64,000 bases of DNA from Riptortus pedestris (taxonomy: Eukaryota > Arthropoda > Insecta > Hemiptera > Alydidae). How positions within the stretch are numbered: the stretch's first letter is position 1; each line of letters opens with the position of its first letter. Shown here in pieces: positions 1 through 8,667 of the stretch. A program made the position numbers and the translations under genes. The notes beneath the pieces are model-generated. The model saw only the letters and a list, made by a program, of their open reading frames with translations. It was not told the origin of the DNA and did not search any database. Where the stretch lies: NCBI GenBank assembly GCA_019009955.1, contig CM032229.1:150025501-150089500 (forward strand), in the 5' to 3' direction.

Positions 1-457
1 GTTTCGCAGGGGCGGCGTAAACTATGCAGATATCCCATGTAAAGTTATACAATAGAGAAGTCTCCATACGAGTGCCGAAAAGTTACGGAAACAGCCGAAC
101 TAGCTTTCGGCGGAAACGAATAGAGTCATGCATTTATTAAAAATGCAAATATCTCGGTTAATATTCATGATTGAGAATAAACGTATGTAATAATATTTAT
201 AGTAAATGTAATTTGCTATAAATATTAAATTTGATTGGTTCTATACAATTTTTCGATCCGACGCTTAGTAACGGAGATATTTCGAATTTTGGAAAATCCA
301 CCCTACAAACACCCTCCCCCCTCACACTTCCCCGATTTCAGCCGTTAACGAACTTGATCTGTCAATTTGTATAAAGCGTTTAAATATCAGGTTTGGTAAC
401 GATAAGTCAAAAATTGCGACCGCTAGACAGCCATATATATACATATACATGTAGAAA

Positions 458-516
<59 letters not shown>

Positions 517-536
517 CAGTTTTGAACGGACCTCAT
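1..536 (-). mobile_element. HINE-A copy A1 (Helentron-like non-autonomous element), 5' part lost
   Basis: The copy runs into the left window edge; its hairpin end (CGCAGGGGCGGCG) has decayed. All middle blocks are recognisable: the GAGTGCCGAA block, AAATGCAAATATCTCGGTTA, TTTTCGATCCGACG, the C-rich tract at 300-335, GTTTGGTAACGAT, and (TA)n at 459-512. It stops at 'GGACCTCAT', before the AGCAGATTTCCC end. The family is non-coding; the Tyr-Ile frame at 393-593 is only the TA tract. Family membership is clear; the Helentron class is inferred from end structure. Confidence 0.8.
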
Positions 537-630
537 CGAGTACGATGGTTTAATATCATCTACATAATTGAAATAATTGTATCCCTACGATAAAATCAAT
601 TTACCAAACATATTATTTATTAACGGCCAG
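537..630. other. Unassigned spacer between A1 and A2
   Basis: This A+T-rich spacer matches no other sequence in the window that I could see. Confidence 0.5.
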
Positions 631-844
631 TTTTCAGCAGTTAACGAACTTGATCTGTCATTTTGTATAAAACGTTTAAATAATGAGTTTGGTAACGATC
701 AAACTAAAATTGCGACCGCTAGAGCGTTAACAAACATTTTGAATGGACCTCATTTTCGTCATCTCCTGGGTAGAATCGATGGAAATTTGAAGAAATTTTT
801 CGAAAATCGCGTCATGAGTACGACCTCAATAGCTGCTAAAATGG
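631..844 (-). mobile_element. HINE-A copy A2, 5' portion without (TA)n
   Basis: This fragment lies 95 bp from A1 in the same orientation. It repeats part of A1 and supplies the end that A1 lacks, from TTCAGCAGTTAACGAACTTG to CCTCAATAGCTGCTAAAA. The site where other copies carry (TA)n reads GTTAACAAACATTTTGAATG, so the microsatellite is absent. The terminal stem is reduced to AGCTGCTAAAA. The 100-codon open frame at 577-879 lies inside this repeat. A1 and A2 could be one copy with an internal duplication or two insertions. Confidence 0.75.
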
Positions 845-899
845 TTATCGTCAACCAAATCATTCAACACAAGTTGTGAAAGGGGCGAGTTTAAATTAA

Positions 900-1210
900 G
901 CAAAATTAATTCTTGTTTTATGTTCCTCTACTGCTCTTTCAATAGTTTGGGGAGCCGATGGATACATTTGCATTTATATCCACTCCAGTCGGTGAAACCA
1001 GTAAATCCCGCTCAGTGATTGACATGTGTTTTACGGGTAAATTATTTACGGGCCAACTGTTTAGAATAGATTAAATCCCTAAAATGCATTGCTTATTTCT
1101 CGCCCGAAATAAAACTGTGGCTGTCTGATAAGATTTATTCGAGTATTTGGTCGATGGTGTATATCTATTGTTGTAAATCGAGGTTTAATCTAACAACCTT
1201 AACGACCATT
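900..1210. promoter_or_regulatory. Candidate conserved non-coding block 1
   Basis: This unique, moderately complex block sits between repeats. It contains a POU octamer-type ATTTGCAT at 966-973, a PBC/Meis-type TGATTGACAT at 1016-1025, and paired TTTACGGG motifs at 1031-1053. These motifs are typical of Hox-cofactor-bound enhancers. Such sites arise often by chance in A+T-rich DNA, so the call rests on clustering and on the absence of repeat homology. Confidence 0.3.
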
Positions 1211-1736
1211 AACACTCCCACCTAAAATTACTTTAAAAGCACTTGCTTATTTTGAATTTTTAGAGAGCGACACAGATTTTTCTTAAATTGCCTACAGTTT
1301 AATAAAGTAAATATATACACTTTAATAAGAAAATTCATTATTACCGAATAATAATTATTTTCAAAGTATAATTTTCCATTACTATCAAAAAGCATTTGAA
1401 ATATTAACATACATTATTTTTTTTATTTAGAGATCCGTAGTTAAGATGCACAGGAAAATGTCACAATGAAAGAAAACAAATTATTATTTATAAAAACTAG
1501 ACATAAAACAAAACGGAATGAACGAAAAGTAACAGTGTATAAGAAGTAAGTGATCAAATGTATATTATACACTTAATTGCTTGCCACTATGAGGAACATT
1601 AGCCATCCGTAAACAACACAAAGCCACAACCTCTCTTGTCTTGCAGCATTTGTCAACATTTCAAAATTGTATATTTTGAAATTTTAAATTAAAAATAAAC
1701 ATAAAAATATTTGTCCTTGTTACTTAATTACAGGTG
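1211..1736. other. A+T-rich intergenic or intronic DNA
   Basis: No gene, repeat or clear signal is visible. The small reverse frame at 1228-1410 has no recognisable motif. Confidence 0.6.
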
Positions 1737-2578
1737 GGGGCTCAGGTTAGCCAAGTGAGTTAAAGCGATGACCTTGATCCCACCTGGTATACCTAGAGTG
1801 GCGAGTTCGATTCCCGCCTGGGCAAAGGAATTTATTAAGTGACGGAACTCATTACATAATAGTTATTTATTATACAAGTGACGAAAGTAGATCATTTTAC
1901 AACTCGAGTGAAACGTTTACCCACACGAGCGAAGCGAGTGTGGTAATTTCACGAGAGTTGTAAATTCTACTTTTGTCACGAGTGCAATATTAAATTTTTT
2001 TCTGTAATCTTGTAATACATGATCAGATCTAACCATAATGTGAACAAAATTAGGATGTTGTGAAGATGGTATGGTGAAGATATGGTATGTTGTTGGTAGG
2101 TTATAAGTATGGTTGTGAAAGGTTATAAGCATAGTTATAAAACAACTAGTGATGATTGTGCAGTTATAAACAAGTGCAGGTTATAAACAAGGAAGGTAAT
2201 TATTATTATATTTAAATTTTAAAATATATTGATTATTTCCACCAATAACTCATTCACATATCAATTTATTTTGTTAAAATAAATTCTTATAATGTAAAGA
2301 AACATTTAAAGGCATTTAATTTCCAATTTCAAATTATTTTTTAATTTATACTTATTACTAATTCACTTATTTAATTTCACTTGCGAAGAAAGTGATTACT
2401 TTCTTCACTCTATTGCAAAATGTTTCACTTTCTTCACTCATTTCAGTTTAGTAATGTTACCATTATTCAACGATTACAGAAAAAATCCTTAATCCCACCC
2501 TGGCTAGAAAAGGGTGGTAACCTGTTGATAACCGGTCCCAATTAGCCTAAGTTGCAAAAAGTGAACGTTAATAAAAAA
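1737..2578 (+). mobile_element. tRNA-derived SINE, copy S1, split by a nested element
   Basis: The 5' part (1737-1860) has a tRNA-like head. Its A box is TAGCCAAGTGAG at 1749-1760, and its B box is GAGTTCGATTCC near 1802-1813, followed by CGCCTGGGC. The 3' part (2488-2578) has TCCCACCCTGGCTAGAAAAG, then CCAATTAGCCTAAGTTGCAA, and ends GTTAATAAAAAAA. The intact copy at 50846-51072 shows that these parts are contiguous, so the 1861-2487 sequence is a later insertion. The promoter boxes imply original RNA polymerase III transcription; current activity is unlikely. Confidence 0.8.
1861..2487 (+). mobile_element. Hairpin-headed element B, copy 1, nested in SINE S1
   Basis: The first 140 bp fold back on themselves: ACAACTCGAGTGAAA at 1899 pairs with TTTCACGAGAGTTGT at 1957-1971, and the pairing extends outward through GACGAAAGTAGA and TCTACTTTTGTC. 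A nested CCACAC/GTGTGG stem lies inside. The body has repeated GGTTATAA words and a TTCTTCACTC-rich tail, and ends GATTACAGAAAAAAT. The inverse ATTTTTTTCTGTAATC occurs at about 1994-2009. A second copy lies at 61143. No coding capacity is seen. The class is not recognised; a miniature DNA transposon or foldback element is possible. Confidence 0.6.
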
Positions 2579-3219
2579 AAATAGTCAAAAGAAAAATCAC
2601 CAATAACATAAACTAACTAACATTATAATACTCAAACAATGTAACAAACGGAGTGGCTGAAAAACACCATAGAAAACGACAGTATATTAAGTAATGACAT
2701 ATTGACTTAGCACTAAAGGATTGTGCCCAATAAAACAGGAACTTCTGTCGTTTCTGCTTGAAGAATAAAATATAAATGAATTGCCTTTATTTCCATTGAT
2801 TGTCAAAAACATAATGATTCAATTTTTCATTGTTTCGGTCTACTTTAATGAAACTATATTAAGTGAGTTAGCTAGTTTCCAAAGTGTGCTCTACAGTAGG
2901 ACAACCAAATAATGCTTTGAACGTAGAGTGTTGGTTGTAAACATAGTACTGTCAGTTAATTTTATTATTAATTTCGTAAATAATAAAACCAAAAAGCAGC
3001 CTTATTTTTTGTTAATGATATAATTTATTATAAGTCTTAAGATCCATTGTAAGCGAGCTGATAATTTATACATTGTTTATAATACGACTTTGGTCCTAAT
3101 TCGTTATTTATATTTATGTATTTTGAGATTGTGAATCCTTGGTTTGACATACCTCAATTTTAGGTATTCACACTTTTTTTAAAGTGAAATAAGTGGTAAA
3201 GCCGCCTTATTCTAAAAAA
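2579..3219. other. A+T-rich unique DNA
   Basis: I see no gene, RNA or recognisable repeat in this interval. Confidence 0.6.
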
Positions 3220-3769
3220 GTGCGCCCCACAGAGGCTGCGTAAACTAAGAAGATTTTCCACTTGCTGGTATAAGAAGCTTGTGATCTCTTATTACCACAT
3301 ATTATCAATTTATATGGGTATACCCGAGGAGCGTAAGGGGGTGGGGAGGGATTACTGGAGGCCGAAAACAAGAAAATACAAATAATTCTCTGAATACTTG
3401 AGTTACGACAAAATGCATGCAACAACAATTGCAGACCATGAATAGTTAAATAATATGGTTCTATAGCATTTAAGATCCTACTCACGATACCGGAAATATT
3501 TAGAATTTTTGAAATTCTTCCCTCTAAGTCTCCTATCCCTCTGGTCGGATTTCCGAACTAACTAAAGATTAACGAACTTGATTTTTTATTTTGTATAAAA
3601 CGTTTAAATATCGCATTAGGCTACGATCAAACTGAAATAAAACACAGCGCTATCAGAAAATTAGTTTTGAACGGGTCTCATTTTTTTTTTCATCTGCTGG
3701 TTAGGCTCGATGGAAATTTGAACAAATTTTTCGAAAATCGCTCCATGACTTCAACTCAATCTGCTAAAA
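3220..3769 (-). mobile_element. HINE-A copy A3, old and diverged
   Basis: Both termini are recognisable: CACAGAGGCTGCGTAAACTA at the hairpin end and CTCAATCTGCTAAAA at the other. It carries the GAGGCCGAAAAC variant of the variable block, as in M-type copies. There is no (TA)n; the site reads CAGAAAATTAGTTTTGAACG. An oligo-T run expands the CATTTTCGTCATC block. The open frame at 3207-3485 (minus strand) is inside it and has no coding character. Confidence 0.75.
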
Positions 3770-4779
3770 TATGATAAATACTCTACAGTCAATGTAAAAT
3801 CACTGTTAACTTTTCTCCACTGGAATAATAGGACCAGAAAGCCAAATATTCAGTTCAATGTTTTAGTGTGTACTAAAATTTGATTGAAAACATAAGTATG
3901 TCTGTAGAAAATGTTTCATTATTGTGTCTATGTGCGGCCTGTTGTGTTGTAGTTCTGAAAGGTTGATACAATTATTTATTCAGGAAATGAATTTTGTCAC
4001 GATGTGCTATATTATGACTGTCTACTACTAGCCGACAGTAGCCAATTTATTGACGACGTTTTTAAGTATTTAAGAAATAACGGATTATTTGGTGAAGTAT
4101 AAAAGCTATTATTTACCATTATGAAAGTTATATATAGCAAGCACTGTACGTAGAATATAGGTTTTGCCTCCTTCCAGTTTAACTATTTATAGTTTTTCTT
4201 TTAATTTTTTTTTTGTTTTTTCCTCATGTTGTAAATATACTAATAATTTATATTTATTTTTGTTCATTCTATTTACTATACGCATTTGTAAAACTTAGCT
4301 TTGTAAAAATTTTAATATTTATTTAATTTTGAAAATTATGTTCTAACATGTTAAAAGATGAATCGCTATTGTAGCGGCATCTCAAATCAAATTACTAATT
4401 GGAGGAATAAGGGCTTACTTGGGAAAAAATTTCCACAGGAAACCAAAAAAGGGAATATTTATTTCCCTAAGGGTAAAGGGGGGGGGCACAATCAACTATA
4501 TCTCATATTAGATATGAAATGAAGTCAAATGCTAGGTTGATGCAATCGTTATTTTTTGACGGGAAACTAAATTTTTGTGACCTCACGAACGATAATAAGT
4601 TCGTCCATACGTCAATATTCGTTCAATAGCCATTCCATGCCTAACACGTAAAATATCACAGCAATTTCAAATAATGTGGATTAGTCAGAGCTTAGTAAAC
4701 AAATATGTATATTTTGACGGGTAACCATTATGAATTCAAATCGTCCAATTGCCAAATTTTACTTCATGGGAATTAAAAA
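3770..4779. other. A+T-rich unique DNA
   Basis: No gene is seen. A short GGGAAT-ATTTA-TTTCCC hairpin lies near 4451-4466, and a G run near 4480. Nothing else is supportable. Confidence 0.55.
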
Positions 4780-5404
4780 GTCCGTCACGCAGGGGCTGCG
4801 TAAACTAAGCAGATTTCCCATGTGAAGTTTTACAATAGAGAAATCTGCATACTGGTAACACAATAACACCGTGATTAAATACAAACGGTAATGATAAATC
4901 TTTCAGTTAATTAAAATAAATTCCCGACTGAAACGGCTTCTGAATTGTAAGAATAATTTATATTTTAATAACTCAAATTTTAGTAGTCCATGAACTAAAG
5001 AAGGGGGGTGGCGGATGAACAGAACGTATTTGCATAAATCTCACAAAGTAACGAAGGTAAAGTAAGGTTAGAAACGACAGGTAAGGTTAGAAGAAGCTTC
5101 CATCTGAGCCGAGTACTGGCGGAAATGGCCGACCTAATCTGAACTATACCCCACCACAGACTTCATAAAAATGCAAAAATCTCGGTTAACATTCAAGATA
5201 GAGAATAAATGTATAGAACAATATTTATAGTAAATTTAATTTGCAATAAGATTGATCAGACAAATTATATATATACAGTGTTGAACGGACTTCATTTTCG
5301 TCATCTACTAGGTAGGATCGATGGACATTTGAAGAAATTTTTTGAAAATTCCGTCATGAGTACAACCTCAATAGCTGATTTCACTTAAGGGAAATCTGCT
5401 AAAA
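4780..5404 (-). mobile_element. HINE-A copy A4, L-type with internal deletion
   Basis: It begins GTCCGTCACGCAGGGGCTG and ends GGGAAATCTGCTAAAA. After the shared end it switches to the L-type variable block (ACTGGTAACACAATAACACC), then returns to AAATGCAAAAATCTCGG. The stretch from the C-rich tract to GTTAACAGAC is deleted, and only a short TATATATATA remains. Both ends are flanked by A runs. Confidence 0.85.
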
Positions 5405-5674
5405 CTGAATGTGTTTACAGTTATTCCAGATGTTACAGGACATTTGTGTTACGTGATGAGAATAACAGGATGATTTCTTTATAAGTTAATTCAACCTTTA
5501 TATTTACACGGGAAATGATTTCTATTTTAATCTGTCAACGACGATGAACACGGCTAGTATATAATATAAGCTTTAAGCTAAAATGATCTTTAAATTCTAA
5601 GCTTTTATATATTATTGCTTAATATAAATAGAATTGTAAGCTTTAATATATTATATTTTAATATAGATAGATAA
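5405..5674. other. A+T-rich DNA with AAGCTT-type inverted words
   Basis: The segment 5560-5670 is built of repeated ATATAAGCTTTAAGCT and AAGCTTTTATATATT words and forms weak hairpins. No gene is visible. Confidence 0.45.
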
Positions 5675-6010
5675 CTGCAATGTGTATAATGCTCCACTCA
5701 CAATAAAACACATACTAACTGAATGCAAAAGAAGTGACCATCTAAAGTTTGACTTAAACGACTTACTTACTGAAGGTAATACGCCAGCATTTACATGACA
5801 TTAACATATACTCACAAATTTAGAAGTTTCACATTTTAAAATCCTTTTTAATCCTTCTTAAATTAAATCTTTTTAGCTCCAGCTAAATTTTTTTTAGCGT
5901 GTTTGTATGTGTGATGGAGAAAGTAGAGTGAATATTTTAGATATTAGAAAATTTAATTTACTCATTTTATTAATGTACATACTAATTTTTATTTATTTGA
6001 TTTTAGTTTT
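5675..6010 (+). mobile_element. LINE 3' end fragment: ORF2 zinc-knuckle tail and 3' UTR
   Basis: Frame-reading 5678-5800 gives a peptide containing NAPLTIKHILTEC, the CCHC-like C-terminal motif of Jockey/I/CR1-type non-LTR retrotransposon ORF2 proteins. It is followed by KRSDHLKFDLNDLL, a stop at about 5798 and a T-rich 3' UTR-like stretch. The upstream RNase H and reverse transcriptase regions are absent, as expected for a 5'-truncated copy. Clade assignment is uncertain. The 7.2 kb fragment carries the part that lies just upstream of this motif in such proteins, but from another insertion or a rearrangement. Confidence 0.7.
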
Positions 6011-7219
6011 AATTTTAACCATTAGAGGTATATAATTGTATCCGTAATTTTATTAGTCTTTCCAGGTTTTAATTACCTTGTATCTTTCCGAGATTTTCTT
6101 TTTGTTTTTGAATTTAATGTTACGTTTTTGTTTATTTCTTTTTACTTGTTGATTCGTGTTTTTTTTTGTCTCTGGTTGAGTTTTGTTATTTGGTTACGTT
6201 CTGCTATTTAGTTGCGTTTTGTTATTTGGTTGCGTTCTTAGTTTGTTCTGTTCTAATAGTATTGTTTATTTTTTTCTTGTCACTGTTTTCATTTTTGTAT
6301 TTTGTTTATAATTATTGTTTTTGTTTTGTTTTTTTATGAGCAATATAGCCTCGCAGAAAACGCTCCACAACAATAAAATAAAAATAGATAGATGTTTCAT
6401 GTAAGTTACGGGCACTTGTAAATTCGGAGATTTTAATGAGTACCTTTTTCTTCTTTGCCATTTCATAGCATGCTCGGCGAAATGAATGTTTTCTGAAGGT
6501 GAACATAATGGCATAAGGAAATAATAGCTGAAAATCCTAAGAATAAGGGCCTTTAACAACAGGTGTTTAATCCTCACATAGCTCTCAACTTTAGGTCACA
6601 CACATATATATATTATTAAGGGAGTTCCTTTCCAAAGGTGCTAGACTGGCAAGGTACTTTGAAACTTGGGGTTAGTGGAGAAATTCTAGCCTCAGGCAAA
6701 CATTTAACTCTCTCGCTTTGTTTTAGTTTAGTATGTAATAATAATAAGTAATCAAACTGAAACATGATTCAACGCCGTAATCGCAAACTTTCGTTTCATT
6801 AAAGGTTCAGTTTTTTTACATAATATGGAAGTCCATTGGACATCGAATATTGATGATTTACTGTTGCATTGTTCAATTACTTAACTCAATAAAGTAGTGA
6901 AATATATAAGGATAAGATATCTATCTTGTGATTATAGTTTTATTTAATATAATAAATTTATTTTTCTCTTATGAATTACTCATTTATTTTATAAAAAGAA
7001 ATCCGTTCTAGCTCAAATATTCGGGGACTTATTTTTTTAATTAAATTTTCATCCGAATCCTCAAAAAATGTATTTCAATTTCGAGTATTAGTTATTGCAT
7101 ACATATACAAAGGGATGGACATATTGCAAGTACAAAAAAGAGGGTTTCCAGTGATCACATTATTCAAATTGGGCGTTCAAAGAATTAAAAATTAAGTACT
7201 CATAAAACATTTATTCGCG
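6011..7219. other. T-rich and A+T-rich DNA, possible LINE tail
   Basis: The stretch 6100-6330 is T-rich, with repeated GTTATTTGGTTGCGTT words, and may continue the LINE 3' UTR. The remainder has no recognised feature. The two overlapping minus-strand frames at 6266-6577 show no domain motif. Confidence 0.45.
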
Positions 7220-7475
7220 ACAAGAGAACCTCACCAACTCGACTCCATCTCCCCAACAGCAATTACATCTACAGAGATATATCTATCACTCAAAAAAGAA
7301 ATTGATAAAAACTGGAAACACAAGTGGAACCCCAGAACAATAAACTAAAAACTATTATAACCTCCATCCGACCATGGACAAATTCAACAAGAGACAACGG
7401 AAGAGATGAAGTGCCAGAAAGACTTTGAATAGGCTACACAAAATTTATGGATGGTTATGACAAAAGATCAACCCC
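7220..7475 (+). pseudogene. Degenerate LINE ORF2 fragment (region before the zinc knuckle)
   Basis: One frame reads TSTEIYLSLKKEIDKNWKHK at 7268-7327. After a -1/+2 shift near 7346 it continues NKLKTIITSIRPW then RDEVPERL-stop-IGYTKFMDGY, ending near 7475. This matches the conserved order in Jockey-like ORF2 tails: Trp-rich segment, NKL-x-I-x-PSI-x-PW, RR-EV-x-L-x-RLRIGHT, and a final histidine or tyrosine. At least one frameshift and one stop make it non-functional. It lacks the following CCHC motif; a matching motif occurs at 5.7 kb. Confidence 0.7.
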
Positions 7476-8099
7476 CCGATAAGTGGGAAGTACAAGTACA
7501 AGTGGGAAGGAATGCCGTATGGATACAAATACTCGAAAAGAATGGAATGTTTCCAATAATATAGAGGTTGCCCTTGGGGATGACCCCAATGATAAATTAT
7601 TTAATTTCATGAAAATTACAAATTTTTATAAAAAAAGTAATTCTACTTACGACATAAACTATGGTGTAACAAGAGTTATATATATATATTACCGGGAGAT
7701 AATAACCTAGTTGTTTTTCACTCTAAAACCTTATGAAACAAACAAATAAAACAGTTGTTGAAAGTTCTCAGGACTGGCGATGGTGGAAAGCCTTTTTAGT
7801 TTAGGTGGTACCTCCAAGATAAAATTAATATGAAGTGCAGAAACTTAATTGTGTATTAAAAATATATATTTAAATCAAACTTTTATTTTTTACAATGTTT
7901 GTTGCAATCAATGTTACGCAACCTTAGATGTGACCAAAGTCATCAAAGAAGTGCAATCGAAAAGTTGTACAAAGTATTTTTAATTTGACTTTTTTTAATT
8001 TATTATACGACTAATAAATAAATTAAAAAACAGGGGTGGAAATTACATCGAAGGGTTAATCCTATTTTATAATAGTTTGTAATTGGTGATAAATAGTGT
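7476..8099. other. A+T-rich DNA after the LINE fragment
   Basis: The 75-codon frame at 7483-7710 follows the LINE remnant directly and has no motif I recognise. The rest is A+T-rich with no signal. Confidence 0.5.
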
Positions 8100-8534
8100 C
8101 CCTCCCCCTTGTAGGGGTGGTTGCCCCACTCCGGAGGGGAAGGCCAGCCAGTGGGGGGAGGAGTTTCTAGCAGGCCGCCGTCAGTCTTAGCCCGCCTACC
8201 TCGAAAGACAGCTCTATATACACTTGCTTTTCTCCGCTTGCTTATATATACCGCGATTCCTATCTCACCACAACCCACCTACCTTACACAGTATATACAT
8301 ATATTCCTGAGTATATATTAGTTTATATACTGAGTATATATATCCTCTGTACGTTTTTTGCCTTATCTCTCGTTTGTTTTGACGTCAATCCTGTTCAAGT
8401 GTGAGACGCGACGGAGAGAAGACACTAAAGCACGAGCGACATTGCCGAAATAAATTACAAAAAAAAAATTAAAGAGTATATATCTGCTGAGCTAGTGGTG
8501 TTTTAGCGTGTTATAATATTATTCACGGTCGCGT
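8100..8534 (+). promoter_or_regulatory. Candidate upstream promoter region with GC-rich block and CRE
   Basis: A sharply G+C-rich stretch (8100-8215) stands out from its surroundings, followed by CT-rich DNA. A perfect CRE palindrome TGACGTCA lies at 8380-8387. The order GC-rich block, CRE, TATA box at 8540 and splice donor at 8668 reads as a plus-strand RNA polymerase II promoter. The two small frames over the GC block, one per strand, have no motifs and are probably chance. Confidence 0.4.
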
Positions 8535-8539
8535 GTGTA

Positions 8540-8548
8540 TATAAAAAG
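8540..8548 (+). promoter_or_regulatory. Candidate TATA box
   Basis: TATAAAAAG is preceded by GCGTGTG. A transcription start about 25-30 bp downstream would fall near 8568-8575. A+T-rich DNA offers many such matches; this one is favoured by the CRE upstream and the donor downstream. Confidence 0.35.
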
Positions 8549-8567
8549 TATTATATCTATATATAAG

Positions 8568-8667
8568 TAAATATTTTGCGGATATCGCAACACAACGAAC
8601 ACACTCGTACAGGACTGTGAAGTTTTTGTTGTTACGTCCCTCAGGCTCCGTTTCTACTTAGCATACT
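8568..8667 (+). other. Candidate 5' non-coding first exon
   Basis: This is a comparatively G+C-rich stretch (ATCGCAACACAACGAACAC..., ACGTCCCTCAGGCTCCG) without an obvious long frame. It ends at ACT followed by the strong donor GTAAGTAAAT at 8668. Several kilobases of A+T-rich, intron-like DNA follow. No acceptor or coding exon is recognisable in the window, so this is an inference from signals only. Confidence 0.35.

Noticed and set aside
393..593. Open frames with long Tyr-Ile, Arg-Glu or Cys-Val runs (here and at 15858, 18521, 24432, 27696, 29721, 31174, 63291)
   Set aside because: They translate TA, GA or TG microsatellites; the flanking residues belong to HINE-A or other repeats and no start or splice context is present.
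4780..5404. HINE-A as a classical TIR DNA transposon or MITE with AAAA target duplication
   Set aside because: The inverted ends are asymmetric: one partner is terminal, the other lies about 25 bp inside, beyond a hairpin. That fits Helentron-type ends better. It is kept as the alternative because AAAA flanks both ends in most copies.
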